Translations under genes and position numbers: made by a program
Notes under the pieces: generated by a model
Told to the model about the DNA's origin: nothing
Seen by the model: only the letters and a program-made list of their open reading frames with translations
Database searches by the model: none
Source: Jannaschia faecimaris
GTDB taxonomy: Bacteria > Pseudomonadota > Alphaproteobacteria > Rhodobacterales > Rhodobacteraceae
DNA length: 64,000 bases
NCBI RefSeq assembly: GCF_900107415.1
Contig: NZ_FNPX01000012.1
Span: 1 to 64,000 of the forward strand
Direction: 5' to 3'
Shown: one piece after another, positions 51,746 through 60,393 of the stretch
How positions within the stretch are numbered: the stretch's first letter is position 1
Layout: every line of letters begins with the position of its first letter

Positions 51746-52228
51746 TCAACCCTCGAAGATCGAACCATCCCGTTCCTTGAATGCGCGCGTATAGCTGTCG
51801 GGCAGCCGTTTTCGGGTCACGAAATCCGCCTCCATCAAGACGATCACCGCTGTGCTTGTCGCGCAGAGTTTTTTATCGTGCCAAACGCCATACTCCATCG
51901 TCCACGATGTGTTGCGGAAGGCGCGTGTGCGGCCGGCCACGATGTAGACATCCTCAAGGTGCAAGGGAACCTTGTAGTCGACGGCCACGGATTTCAGGAC
52001 GAGCACCGGCCGCTCCCCGGTACGGGAGTAATCGCCGATGCCATAGGCGCGTAGGTAGGCGATGCGGGCTGTCTCGAACCAGCTAAGGTATCGGGCGTTG
52101 TTTACGTGTTCGAGGACGTCGAGTTCATGAAACCGCACGCGGTCGCCCATGCCGAAAGCGAACGGCGCGGGGATGCCTTGGTCGCGCAGATGCGCGATTG
52201 ACAACGGAGTCAGGAGTGGAAAATCCAT
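51746..52228 (-). CDS. Acyl-CoA thioesterase (4HBT hot-dog fold)
   Basis: This 160-residue protein has the 4-hydroxybenzoyl-CoA-thioesterase-like motif ELDVLEHVNNARYLSWFE with its catalytic aspartate region, and a beta-rich remainder. It would hydrolyse an acyl-CoA of unknown chain length in the cytoplasm. ATG 52228 (MDFPLL) has a G-rich upstream site. The frame is open further upstream, but without a better start. Confidence 0.82.
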   Translation of the reverse strand: MDFPLLTPLSIAHLRDQGIPAPFAFGMGDRVRFHELDVLEHVNNARYLSWFETARIAYLRAYGIGDYSRTGERPVLVLKSVAVDYKVPLHLEDVYIVAGRTRAFRNTSWTMEYGVWHDKKLCATSTAVIVLMEADFVTRKRLPDSYTRAFKERDGSIFEG

Positions 52229-52541
52229 GCCCCCGCTTCTAGCGCAGCGGTCCTGCGGCGCAACCGCATTGGGATTGTCTTTCAAGTCTTCGCAACGATG
52301 GGCAGGTCATGCAGATCGAAGCGAACGGCGCGAGCATCGTTCCGGGGATCAGTCCGACCTTTTGGATCAACGAAATTAACCCACTCAGTCTCGCTTTGAG
52401 AATCCGGACTGTATTCGTCTCGAGTAAAAATACCCAGTAGCTCTCAGCGCGGCATCTGGCCTTGCAGGCAAGCACGACGTGCGCTGCGTTGATGGGCCAT
52501 ACAGGCCACGCCATTTTGGGAACGGGGAGCGTCAAAACCAA
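52229..52541. other. 313-bp stretch without a supported gene
   Basis: A 43-codon plus-strand frame starting at 52309 has no ribosome site or family match, and a longer minus-strand frame lacks a coding pattern. The composition is less GC-rich than the flanks. It may be a decayed segment next to tRNA-Asn. Confidence 0.3.
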
Positions 52542-52573
52542 GAAGCACTTAGCGGTTATGCGCTAAGTGCTTC
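52542..52573 (-). terminator. tRNA-Asn terminator
   Basis: GAAGCACTTAGCG and CGCTAAGTGCTTC form a perfect 13-bp stem with a 6-nt loop, 8 bp beyond the tRNA 3' end. A TTGGTTTTG stretch follows on the minus strand. Confidence 0.8.
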
Positions 52574-52580
52574 AAATGCT

Positions 52581-52655
52581 TGGCTCCGGCGGTAGGGATC
52601 GAACCTACGACCAATTGATTAACAGTCAACTGCTCTACCGCTGAGCTACGCCGGA
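52581..52655 (-). tRNA. tRNA-Asn (anticodon GUU)
   Basis: This 75-nt minus-strand cloverleaf has a TCCGGCG/CGCCGGA acceptor, a GCTC/GAGC D stem, an anticodon stem GTTGA with loop CTGTTAA, a TTCGATC T loop and an encoded CCA. Confidence 0.95.
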
Positions 52656-52714
52656 ATACCGAGGGCGGGATTAGCCAAGGGCGCGGTGCCGCGCAAGGGG
52701 GTCGCGTGTTTTTT

Positions 52715-53602
52715 TCACGATTGTTCGTATGTGGCGTCGGGGCCGACGTCTGGGAAGGCGACGGCGCGCTTGGTCTCGACCAAGTGAATCAGATGGGCCA
52801 GAACGTTACGCGCCGCAGCGCCGTGCAATGCGGCTGGGGTATCGGCGTAGATCCGGGCGACCAGCTCGGGAATCGTGGGGGCATCGGGCAGGGCCGCGAA
52901 TATTGAGGCCTCCCGTGTCAGACGGTGCGCGCGCAGTGCGCGGCAACGGGCCGTTGGGTCACCCACGGGGCCGCCGTGGCCGCAGTGGAAGGTGGCTGCG
53001 TCCAGCGCCTCAAGAATGTCGAGCGATGCCATGAACTGTCCAAGGTCGCCATCCGGAGGTGAGATCATCGTGCTGGCCCAGCCCATGATCGTGTCACCGG
53101 TAAAGACGGCGCGCGTCTCGGACCATTCAAAACTCAGATGATTCGCCATGTGACCAGGCGTGTGGTGCGCGCGCAGCGTCCAGCCGTCGCCTGCCACCTC
53201 GTCGCCCTGGGCCAGCAGTGCATCTGGAGCAAAGCTGTGGTCCAGGCCCTCCCCGCCGCCAAGGTGGGTCAGGCGAGTCATCGTCGCGGAGCGCCCGGTG
53301 TGCGACGCGCCGAAGGCCAAGACCGGAATATTGCCCAGCCGCGACCGTAGTGGTTCGGCCCCGGGCGAGTGGTCCAAGTGCGAATGGGTAACGAGGATCG
53401 CGCGCACCGGGCGGCCCGCGATCGCCGTCTGAAGCGCGTCCAAATGCGCCGGGATTGCAGGGCCGGGGTCGATCACGGCAACATCGTCATGGCCCAACAC
53501 AAAGGAATTCGTGCCGCCGTATGTCATCGGCGAGGGGTTCGGGGCCAGCACGCGGATCAGCCCGCTTTCCTTGCTCTCGCCCGAAGGATAGCCTTCGTCC
53601 AT
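52715..53602 (-). CDS. MBL-fold metallo-hydrolase
   Basis: This 295-residue protein has the metal-binding motif THSHLDHS (His73, His75, Asp77, His78) and a later GHGGP, with HHTPGHMANHLSF supplying another ligand. A C-terminal winged-helix-like tail ends in the DVGPDATYEQS region. It resembles LACTB2/glyoxalase II-type hydrolases. ATG 53602 has GGAG 6 bp upstream and shares the palindrome CATG with the start of the divergent kinase. Confidence 0.88.
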   Translation of the reverse strand: MDEGYPSGESKESGLIRVLAPNPSPMTYGGTNSFVLGHDDVAVIDPGPAIPAHLDALQTAIAGRPVRAILVTHSHLDHSPGAEPLRSRLGNIPVLAFGASHTGRSATMTRLTHLGGGEGLDHSFAPDALLAQGDEVAGDGWTLRAHHTPGHMANHLSFEWSETRAVFTGDTIMGWASTMISPPDGDLGQFMASLDILEALDAATFHCGHGGPVGDPTARCRALRAHRLTREASIFAALPDAPTIPELVARIYADTPAALHGAAARNVLAHLIHLVETKRAVAFPDVGPDATYEQS

Positions 53603-54881
53603 GTCCATCTCCAATGATCCCTTCAGGCGGGCGGCATCGCGGCGTTGGCTTCCGCGCAGCTTCTATGCGCGCGCGGCGCTGATCCTGATCCTGCCGGTCG
53701 TCACGCTGCAACTTGCCGTGGCGGTGATGTTCCTGCAACGCCATTACGAAGATGTCACTGTCCAGATGACGTCGAACATGAGCCGGGAAATCGAATTGGT
53801 CCGTGCGCGCCCCGACTTGGCGTCGGAGTTGCAGATCAGTTTGGTGGATCCGCCCGAGGCGATGCGCGTGAGGGCGTGGGATCTGTCGGGTCGCGCCATG
53901 CGCGAGGAATTAATGCAGCGGTTCCCCGACCTGCTGTCCGTAGATACCGTTTCATCAGACAAGGCCGTGGTTCTTGGGTTCGGGGACGGCGTGGGGCTGC
54001 AATTCGCGCGTTCCGACGTGTCGGCGGCCAACCCGCACCAGCTTCTGGTCCTGATGATGGCGACGGCGCTGATCATGACTGCGGTTTCGGCGTTGTTCAT
54101 GCGTGGGCAAATTCGGCCGATTCGGCGGCTGGCGCGCGCGGCACAGGCGTTTGGGCGGGGCCAAGCCGCAGATTTCCGGCCTTCGGGTGCCACGGAAGTG
54201 CGCGCTGCAGGGATGGCATTCCTTGAAATGCGCGCCCGGATTGAGCGGCACATCGAACAGCGGACATTGCTTTTGTCAGGGGTCAGCCACGACCTGCGTA
54301 CGCCGCTCACGCGGATGAAGCTTGAACTGTCGATGATGGATGCTCCCGAGGCGTCAGCCTTGGCCGATGACGTTACCGCGATGGAGAGGATCATCGACAC
54401 CTTCCTGGAATTCGCGCGCGAAAGCTCAAATGACGAACGAAAGAACGCTGACCTTTTGCCTCTGGTGCAGGCTGCCGTAGACATGGCGGCACCGGGCCAG
54501 GGAATTACCGTCGATGGCGCGCCGGTTCAGGCCGACGTCTATCCTGACGGGCTGCAACGCGCGGTCACGAACTTGGTGAAGAATGCATTGCGTTATGGCA
54601 ATCGGGTGCAGGTGTCGGTTCAGGCCGGGACGTCGGTTGTGGTGATCATCGTGGAGGACGACGGCCCCGGCATCCCCGAAAGCGACCGGGAGGAGGCCAT
54701 GCGGCCCTTCGCGCGCCTTGACAACGCGCGGTCGAACACGGCCGGAAATGTTGGCCTGGGCCTGAGCATCGTACGTGACGTGGCCCGGGCGCATGGTGGT
54801 GCGCTGCGTCTTGGCAAATCGGATATGGGTGGCCTGAAGGCAGAACTCGTGCTGCCGCAATCGCGGGACGGAAAATGGTAG
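53601..54881 (+). CDS. EnvZ-like sensor histidine kinase
   Basis: This 426-residue inner-membrane kinase has membrane helices at about 25-46 and 147-167 flanking a periplasmic domain, a HAMP domain, and a HisKA domain with His230 in GVSHDLRTPLTRMK. An HATPase domain follows (NLVKNALRYGN, EDDGPGIP, GLGLSIV). No response regulator is adjacent in the window. The ATG sits head-to-head with the hydrolase start. The stop codon TAG is part of a 17-bp repeat of a tRNA 3' end, so insertion of an element may have reshaped the last residues (GKW). Confidence 0.92.
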   Translation: MSISNDPFRRAASRRWLPRSFYARAALILILPVVTLQLAVAVMFLQRHYEDVTVQMTSNMSREIELVRARPDLASELQISLVDPPEAMRVRAWDLSGRAMREELMQRFPDLLSVDTVSSDKAVVLGFGDGVGLQFARSDVSAANPHQLLVLMMATALIMTAVSALFMRGQIRPIRRLARAAQAFGRGQAADFRPSGATEVRAAGMAFLEMRARIERHIEQRTLLLSGVSHDLRTPLTRMKLELSMMDAPEASALADDVTAMERIIDTFLEFARESSNDERKNADLLPLVQAAVDMAAPGQGITVDGAPVQADVYPDGLQRAVTNLVKNALRYGNRVQVSVQAGTSVVVIIVEDDGPGIPESDREEAMRPFARLDNARSNTAGNVGLGLSIVRDVARAHGGALRLGKSDMGGLKAELVLPQSRDGKW

Positions 54882-54892
54882 GCCCGGCAGGA
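54876..54892. repeat. Left copy of tRNA 3'-end direct repeat (attachment-site-like)
   Basis: TGGTAGGCCCGGCAGGA is identical to the last 17 bases (complement, including CCA) of the tRNA at 55313-55389. It also provides the stop codon of the EnvZ-like kinase. The spacing of 437 bp and orientation match the distal end of an element integrated into the tRNA 3' end. Confidence 0.75.
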
Positions 54893-54995
54893 TCAAAAAA
54901 AATATATATAACAGGACTTTGTGGATCAGGACCCATCGATTTGGTTACGGCTGCCGAGGTTGCCTGGTTCAAGTCCCCAACTTCGGGGGCGCGAC

Positions 54996-55078
54996 ATGAG
55001 CGACTTGTACCGGCTGAGCGAAGCTCAGCTTGCGTAGCTTCGGCCTTACTTACCAAGAGCCATGGGGTGCCGCGGGTT
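54996..55078 (+). mobile_element. IS5-type transposase N-terminal fragment
   Basis: ATG 54996 opens MSDLYRLSEAQLA, then a TAG stop, then LRPYLP. After a frameshift, TKSHGVPRV follows (55052-55078). This is the N-terminal pattern of IS5-family transposases, which normally continues with VDDRR. Only about 28 residues remain and they are broken twice, so the gene is dead. No terminal inverted repeats could be identified. Confidence 0.6.
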
Positions 55079-55312
55079 CAGCGCCCGGCAGGGAATTGCA
55101 AAGGCAGTGTTCCGAAAGGGATGACAGCTTCGTTTTGAGAGGAATTGTAGGGCGTGGAAGACCTTGGGTCATAGCAAGTTGACTTATTGCACAGGTGCAC
55201 TCTGGGCTAATGGCGTGGGGCACGCGCCTTGTAAGCCGTTGAGTCGGATAGCGGCCCATGCGGTAAGCATGGCCCGCCTTATATGCTTGTTCATAAAGGA
55301 AAAACGGAGTTT

Positions 55313-55329
55313 TGGTAGGCCCGGCAGGA
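55313..55329. repeat. Right copy of tRNA 3'-end direct repeat (within the intact tRNA)
   Basis: The same 17 bases as 54876-54892, here in place as the 3' end of the tRNA gene. Together they bound 420 bp of non-core sequence. Confidence 0.75.
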
Positions 55330-55389
55330 CTCGAACCCGCAACCAAAGCGTTATGAGCGCTCTGCTCTAACCAATTGAGCTACAGGCCC
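55313..55389 (-). tRNA. tRNA with CAU anticodon (Met elongator or Ile2)
   Basis: This 77-nt minus-strand cloverleaf has acceptor GGGCCTG, anticodon stem GAGCG with loop CTCATAA, a TTCGAGT T loop and an encoded CCA. The CAU anticodon is read as Met, or as Ile when C34 is lysidinylated. The variable and T-arm sequence (TTTGGTTGC, AGTCC) looks somewhat Ile2-like, so the identity is left open. Confidence 0.85.
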
Positions 55390-55456
55390 CCGTCCGCTAG
55401 GGCGTATCAGACGTGCCGCGCCCGTCAAGACTGCGGGGCCAACATCGAGGAATGAT

Positions 55457-55882
55457 ATGTCGGACACCGCCCCCCGTACGCCCTACCTCGGGCGCTACAC
55501 CCTGATCCTGATCGGCGGGATTGTTGCGCTGATGGTGATGAACGCCGTGCTTCTCGGGGTGCTGGGCGTTCCCATCCCTGCTGGTGCGGCGACAATCATA
55601 CCGCCCATGATCGCCGCCCTGGTGGCAGGGCAGACCTGGGGAAAGGAGCGTGGTGTCGTACCCGAGAACGGGCCGGCTTGGCGCTTTGCCATCGTGGCCG
55701 CTCTGATTTTCGCCGTGGTGCAGATTCCCCTGACAATGATCGGGCTGGCATCGATGGGGGCCGCGGGGCAGGCGAGCCTCGGGTTCGTAGCAGGTCTCAT
55801 CGCAGTCACCACGGTAATTGTCGTGCTGTCGAATCGCTGGTTCGTGGTGGTTGGGGCCAAGGGCGCGGTCAAGCAGCGTTGA
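55457..55882 (+). CDS. ABZJ_00895 family membrane protein
   Basis: This 141-residue inner-membrane protein has four hydrophobic segments (about 12-35, 40-60, 76-97 and 104-126). The family-like segment ALVAGQTWGKERGVVPENG precedes an RFA-type helix start. The function is unknown. It has a GAGGAATG start region and stands alone between the tRNA and purM. Confidence 0.7.
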   Translation: MSDTAPRTPYLGRYTLILIGGIVALMVMNAVLLGVLGVPIPAGAATIIPPMIAALVAGQTWGKERGVVPENGPAWRFAIVAALIFAVVQIPLTMIGLASMGAAGQASLGFVAGLIAVTTVIVVLSNRWFVVVGAKGAVKQR

Positions 55883-55946
55883 AGCGGGCCGGGGGGCCTG
55901 CTAGGCCGCGCGCGGTATATAGACGGCTCATTGAACGGGGAATCGC

Positions 55947-56996
55947 ATGTCGGACGCAAAACAAGGCCTGACCTACAGCGGTGCAGGCGTGGACATCGAC
56001 GCGGGCAACGCGCTGGTCGATCGGATCAAGCCCGCCGCGAAGGCCACGCAGCGTCCCGGCACAATGGCCGGCCTGGGTGGTTTTGGTGCGTTGTTCGATC
56101 TCAAGGGGGCGGGCTACGAAGATCCTATCCTTGTGGCGGCGACTGACGGGGTTGGCACCAAGTTGCGGCTCGCGATCGACACGGGCAAGCTTGATACAGT
56201 CGGCGTGGATCTGGTGGCGATGTGCGTCAATGATTTGGTCTGCCAAGGCGCGGAGCCGTTGTTCTTCCTTGATTATTTCGCGACCGGCAAGCTGCTGACC
56301 GAGGAGGCCGCGACCATCATCGAGGGGATCGCAGCCGGCTGCGCCGCATCGGGCTGTGCGCTGATCGGGGGCGAGACGGCGGAGATGCCGGGCATGTACC
56401 ACGCGGGCGATTTCGACCTCGCGGGCTTTGCCGTGGGCGCGATGGAGCGTGGAACCGACCTGCCCGCAGGTGTGTCCGAGGGCGATGTCCTGCTGGGGTT
56501 GGGGTCGAATGGCGTGCATTCCAACGGCTTTTCGCTGGTGCGTCGGGTGGCCGATCATGTGGGTTTGACGTGGACCGATGCGGCCCCGTTCGAAGACGGT
56601 CCGGTGGGTGAGGCGTTGCTGGCTCCGACGCGGCTTTACGTCCTGCCTGCGTTGGCGGCGATTCGCGCCGGTGGTGTGCACGCGCTGGCCCATATTACCG
56701 GTGGCGGCCTGACCGAGAACCTGCCCCGTGTCCTGCCTGAAGATCTGGGCTGTGACATCGACCTGTCGTCATGGACCCCGCCCGCCGTCTTCGGCTGGCT
56801 GGCCGAAGCGGGGAACGTGGCCCAATCCGAGATGCTCAAGACATTCAACTGCGGCATCGGCATGGTGCTGGTCTGCGCGCCCGACCGGGCTGACGCATTG
56901 GCTGAACTGCTGTCGTCCGCGGGCGAGTCGGTCAGTCGCCTTGGTATCGTTACGACGGGGGCGGGCGTACGCTATTCCGGCACGCCGAATTGGTGA
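55947..56996 (+). CDS. purM: Phosphoribosylformylglycinamidine cyclo-ligase
   Basis: This 349-residue enzyme makes aminoimidazole ribotide from FGAM and ATP in purine synthesis. Family segments [41 protein letters not shown] and [16 protein letters not shown] are all present. It is 4 bp upstream of purN, forming the usual pair. Confidence 0.96.
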   Translation: MSDAKQGLTYSGAGVDIDAGNALVDRIKPAAKATQRPGTMAGLGGFGALFDLKGAGYEDPILVAATDGVGTKLRLAIDTGKLDTVGVDLVAMCVNDLVCQGAEPLFFLDYFATGKLLTEEAATIIEGIAAGCAASGCALIGGETAEMPGMYHAGDFDLAGFAVGAMERGTDLPAGVSEGDVLLGLGSNGVHSNGFSLVRRVADHVGLTWTDAAPFEDGPVGEALLAPTRLYVLPALAAIRAGGVHALAHITGGGLTENLPRVLPEDLGCDIDLSSWTPPAVFGWLAEAGNVAQSEMLKTFNCGIGMVLVCAPDRADALAELLSSAGESVSRLGIVTTGAGVRYSGTPNW

Positions 56997-57000
56997 GCCG

Positions 57001-57606
57001 GTGAAGCGTGTCGCGATCCTGATTTCCGGCGGCGGCTCCAACATGGTGACGCTGGCCGAGAGCATGGTGGGCGATCATCCGGCGCGCCCCTGCCTTGTGG
57101 CGTCGAATAATCCCGATGCAGATGGCCTGCCCAGGGCGCAGGCGATGGGGATCGAGACGGCCGCCATCGACCATCGCGCTTATCCCGACCGCGCCGCGTT
57201 CGAGGCTGCGTTGCACGCACGCCTGCTGGCGTCCGCCCCCGATATCATCGCGCTCGCCGGGTTCATGCGCATCCTGACAGGCGACTTCACTGCGAAATGG
57301 GCGGGCCGGATTCTGAACATCCATCCCTCGCTCCTGCCGAAATACAAGGGCCTGCACACCCACGCCCGCGCGATCGAGGCGGGCGATGCGCAGGCTGGTT
57401 GTTCCGTGCACGAAGTGACGGCCGAATTGGACGACGGGCCGATCCTCGGGCAAGCACGCGTGCCAATCCTGCCGGGCGATACCGAGGCCGATCTGGCCGC
57501 CCGCGTGCTTGTGCAGGAGCACCGTCTTTACCCGGCCGTTTTGCGCAGGTTCGCTGCGGATAACCGCGCACGTCTGGACCTTCCCCCCGTGGTCGAAGTC
57601 GACTAA
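57001..57606 (+). CDS. purN: Phosphoribosylglycinamide formyltransferase
   Basis: This 201-residue enzyme transfers a formyl group from 10-formyl-THF to GAR. ILISGGGSNM is the phosphate loop, and AGFMRILTG with NIHPSLLPKYKGLHTH contains the catalytic Asn and His. The Asp lies in ELDDGPILGQ. A GTG start at 57001, 4 bp after the purM stop, gives the normal N terminus. Confidence 0.95.
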   Translation: MKRVAILISGGGSNMVTLAESMVGDHPARPCLVASNNPDADGLPRAQAMGIETAAIDHRAYPDRAAFEAALHARLLASAPDIIALAGFMRILTGDFTAKWAGRILNIHPSLLPKYKGLHTHARAIEAGDAQAGCSVHEVTAELDDGPILGQARVPILPGDTEADLAARVLVQEHRLYPAVLRRFAADNRARLDLPPVVEVD

Positions 57607-57629
57607 ACGGACTCAATGATTTTCCAAGG

Positions 57630-58811
57630 GTGACCGCCATTTCTGCCGCGACCATAACGACGCTGACCACCACCGAAGAACTTGCAAACTTCTGCGCCCG
57701 GGCGGCCAAGGCCCCCTATGTCACCGTCGACACCGAGTTCCTGCGCGAACGTACCTATTATTCCAAGCTTTGCCTGATCCAGCTGGCCTTTCCGGGCGAT
57801 GGTGAAACGGACGCCGTTCTGGTCGATCCGCTGGCCAACGGGATGGACCTCGCCCCGCTTTATGACCTCTACCGCGATACGGGCGTCGTGAAGGTATTCC
57901 ACGCCGCGCGCCAGGACCTTGAGATATTCGCGATCGAGGGCAACACGATCCCCGCGCCGCTTTTCGACACACAGGTTGCGGCCATGGTCTGCGGCTTTGG
58001 CGAGCAGGTTGGATACGAGACGCTGGCGCGCAAGGTCGCCAAGGCCCAGATCGACAAATCGTCGCGCTTCACCGACTGGTCGCGCCGTCCACTGTCGGAT
58101 GCGCAGAAAAGCTATGCTCTGGCCGATGTGACGCATCTGCGGGTGATCTACGAATATCTGGCCGCAGAACTGGTCAAGACCGGGCGCACCCCCTGGGTTG
58201 AGGAAGAGATGGACGTTCTGCGCGATTTCGGCACCTACCGGGTCGAGCCACAGGACGCATGGAAGCGCCTGAAGATGCGCAATCCGTCCCCGCGCTACAT
58301 CGGCATTGCACGCGAACTGGCCGCCTTCCGCGAGGAATACGCCCAGACCAACAACGTACCGCGTACCCGTGTCTACAAGGATGATGCACTGCTGGAGCTG
58401 ACCGCGCTCAAGCCCAAGGATCTGAATGAGTTAGGCAAGGCCCGCCTTTTGCTGCGCGATGCCAGAAAAGGCCCGATTGCCGATGGAATCATTGCCGCCA
58501 TCGCCGCTGGGCAGGCGGTTGGACGCGATGACTTGCCCAAAGTACCCAACCAGAAGAATCGTGATCAGATCAATGCCGCGCTTGCCGATCTGCTGCGCGT
58601 TCTGCTTAAGGCCAAAGCCGAAGGTGCGGGCGTCGCATCCAAACTGATCGCGACAGCTTCCGATCTGGACGACATCGCATCGGGTACGCGCGACGGCGAC
58701 TGGGCCAAGGGGTGGCGCAAGGAGGTCTTCGGAACTGATGCGCTGCGTCTTTGCGAGGGTGAGATTGCGCTGGCCTGCAAGGGGCACACCGTAAGGATCA
58801 TCGACCTTTAG
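57630..58811 (+). CDS. rnd: Ribonuclease D
   Basis: This 393-residue 3'-5' exoribonuclease processes tRNA 3' ends. DEDD motifs are visible: VTVDTEFLRE (Exo I), KVFHAARQDLEIF (Exo II), and YALADVTHLRVIY (Exo III). HRDC-like domains follow. A GTG at 57630 is used as start; its ribosome site is weak. Its stop overlaps the converging SH3 gene by 4 bp, leaving no room for a terminator. Confidence 0.93.
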   Translation: MTAISAATITTLTTTEELANFCARAAKAPYVTVDTEFLRERTYYSKLCLIQLAFPGDGETDAVLVDPLANGMDLAPLYDLYRDTGVVKVFHAARQDLEIFAIEGNTIPAPLFDTQVAAMVCGFGEQVGYETLARKVAKAQIDKSSRFTDWSRRPLSDAQKSYALADVTHLRVIYEYLAAELVKTGRTPWVEEEMDVLRDFGTYRVEPQDAWKRLKMRNPSPRYIGIARELAAFREEYAQTNNVPRTRVYKDDALLELTALKPKDLNELGKARLLLRDARKGPIADGIIAAIAAGQAVGRDDLPKVPNQKNRDQINAALADLLRVLLKAKAEGAGVASKLIATASDLDDIASGTRDGDWAKGWRKEVFGTDALRLCEGEIALACKGHTVRIIDL

Positions 58812-59266
58812 CGTGTCAGATAGGCGTCGTAGGCCCAGCCCACGGCTCCTGAAACATGGCGCACCTGCACCCACCGGCCGCGCCGATCAAGCGCCTCCAG
58901 CCGGTCGCCGGGATACATGCGGCGCACGATCTCGTGGTTGGTGCCGGGGCCGCCCCTCAGGTTCAGATACCCGTCATCGCTGTGCGCCACGAACAGCAGC
59001 CCCGTCGCGGGCCTGCCGCGCTCCAGATAGTTCCCCGATACCCACCCGCGATCGCCCGAAGGCAGGCGAACGTAGTACCAGACGCCCTTGGTCTGTTGTA
59101 CATCGACGCGGTCGCCGGGCGACAGGCGGCGCGTCACATCGAAGCGGGTACCGGGACCGGAGCGCATGTTGAGAAAACCATCGCTCGTCTGCGTCACGTA
59201 AAGGGTCTGCGCGGCGGCCCCAAGCGGGCTGAGCAGCAGGATCATCAGAAGCGTTGCAAGGCGCAT
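58808..59266 (-). CDS. Exported protein with two bacterial SH3 domains
   Basis: This 152-residue protein has a signal peptide (MRLATLLMILLLSPLGAAA). Two SH3b repeats follow: LNMRSGPGTRFDVTRRL...GDRGWVSGNYL and LNLRGGPGTNHEIVRRM...AVGWAYDAYL. SH3b domains often bind peptidoglycan peptides. ATG 59266 is chosen for the signal peptide; the longer frame has none. It is convergent with rnd. Confidence 0.85.
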   Translation of the reverse strand: MRLATLLMILLLSPLGAAAQTLYVTQTSDGFLNMRSGPGTRFDVTRRLSPGDRVDVQQTKGVWYYVRLPSGDRGWVSGNYLERGRPATGLLFVAHSDDGYLNLRGGPGTNHEIVRRMYPGDRLEALDRRGRWVQVRHVSGAVGWAYDAYLTR

Positions 59267-59325
59267 GGGGCTCTCCGGTGTCGGTGTCGTGCCATGGTGT
59301 CCTGACCGGAGTCCCGGATCAAGGT

Positions 59326-60393
59326 CTAGCGGAACAACGTCACCGCGCCCGGCGACCAGGCAAGGCGCGCGGGCGCGCCGATATTCAGGACCGGCCGGCC
59401 GAAGACGTTGCGCATTGAGATGCGGACGGGCTTTTCGCATCCCGTGAGCAGCACGTCGTAATAGGTCATGTCACCGTAGTAGACGACCTCCGACACCTTG
59501 CCCTCGGCCACACGCCCTTCGGCTTCCTGACCCGGGAACAGCAAGGTCGCCGTTTCAGGGCGGAAGCCCGCCATCGGCGTGCCGTCGGTGCTGGCCGTGG
59601 ATTGCAGATCGTCGAGAACGATCTTGCCCAGTCCTTGAACCTCAACCACGTCGTCGGTGACAGTCGCGGGAAGGAAGTTCATCACGCCGATGAATTCCGC
59701 GACCCGACGGGAAACCGGTCTGCGATAGAGCGCTTCGGCTTCGGCGATCTGGGCCACTTCGCCCTCGAACATCACCGCGATCCGGTCGGACATGACCAGC
59801 GCCTCCTCCTGGTCGTGCGTGACGAGGATGAAGGTAATGCCGACCTGCCTTTGCAGGCGAATAAGTTCGACCTGCATCTGTTCGCGCATCTTCTTGTCGA
59901 GCGCGCTGAGCGGTTCGTCCAACAGAAGCACCTTGGGACGCAGCACCAACGCGCGCGCCAGCGCCACCCGTTGCCGTTGCCCCCCCGAGAGCGCGTTTGC
60001 GGCACGGTTGCCGTAGCCGCCTAGCCCCACCATATCCAGCGCCTCGTCGACCAGAGTGGCCCGCGCCTGCGCCGTGAGGTCCGCGCGTTTACGCAGGCCG
60101 AAGGCCACGTTCTGCGCGACCGTCAGGTGGGGGAAGATGGCATAGGACTGGAACACCATGTTCGTGGGCCGCTTGTTGGGCGACACCTTCGTCATGTCCG
60201 TACCCGACAGGACCACCGTGCCGTCCGACACATCCTCGAACCCGGCGATGACACGCAGCAACGTTGTCTTGCCGCAGCCCGACGGGCCGAGCAGGGAGAA
60301 GAACTCTCCTTCGGCGATGTCGAGGTCGATGCCGCGCAGGGCGTGATACTCGCCGTAGAACTTCTGGATGCCGCGTAGCTTGATGAGGCTCAC
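59326..60393 (-). CDS. ABC transporter ATP-binding protein (PotA type)
   Basis: This 355-residue ATPase has Walker A GPSGCGKTT (36-44), signature LSGGQRQRVALARAL, Walker B VLLLDEPLSALD, and a C-terminal TOBE domain. It belongs to the polyamine/iron/opine-type (MOI) family. The GTG start at 60393 follows GGAGGG and overlaps the upstream permease stop (GTGA). It is last of the three transporter genes here. Confidence 0.92.
   Translation of the reverse strand: MSLIKLRGIQKFYGEYHALRGIDLDIAEGEFFSLLGPSGCGKTTLLRVIAGFEDVSDGTVVLSGTDMTKVSPNKRPTNMVFQSYAIFPHLTVAQNVAFGLRKRADLTAQARATLVDEALDMVGLGGYGNRAANALSGGQRQRVALARALVLRPKVLLLDEPLSALDKKMREQMQVELIRLQRQVGITFILVTHDQEEALVMSDRIAVMFEGEVAQIAEAEALYRRPVSRRVAEFIGVMNFLPATVTDDVVEVQGLGKIVLDDLQSTASTDGTPMAGFRPETATLLFPGQEAEGRVAEGKVSEVVYYGDMTYYDVLLTGCEKPVRISMRNVFGRPVLNIGAPARLAWSPGAVTLFR

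Noticed and set aside
52309-52440. 43-codon plus-strand ORF near tRNA-Asn
   Set aside because: No ribosome binding site, no recognisable sequence and nothing to support translation.
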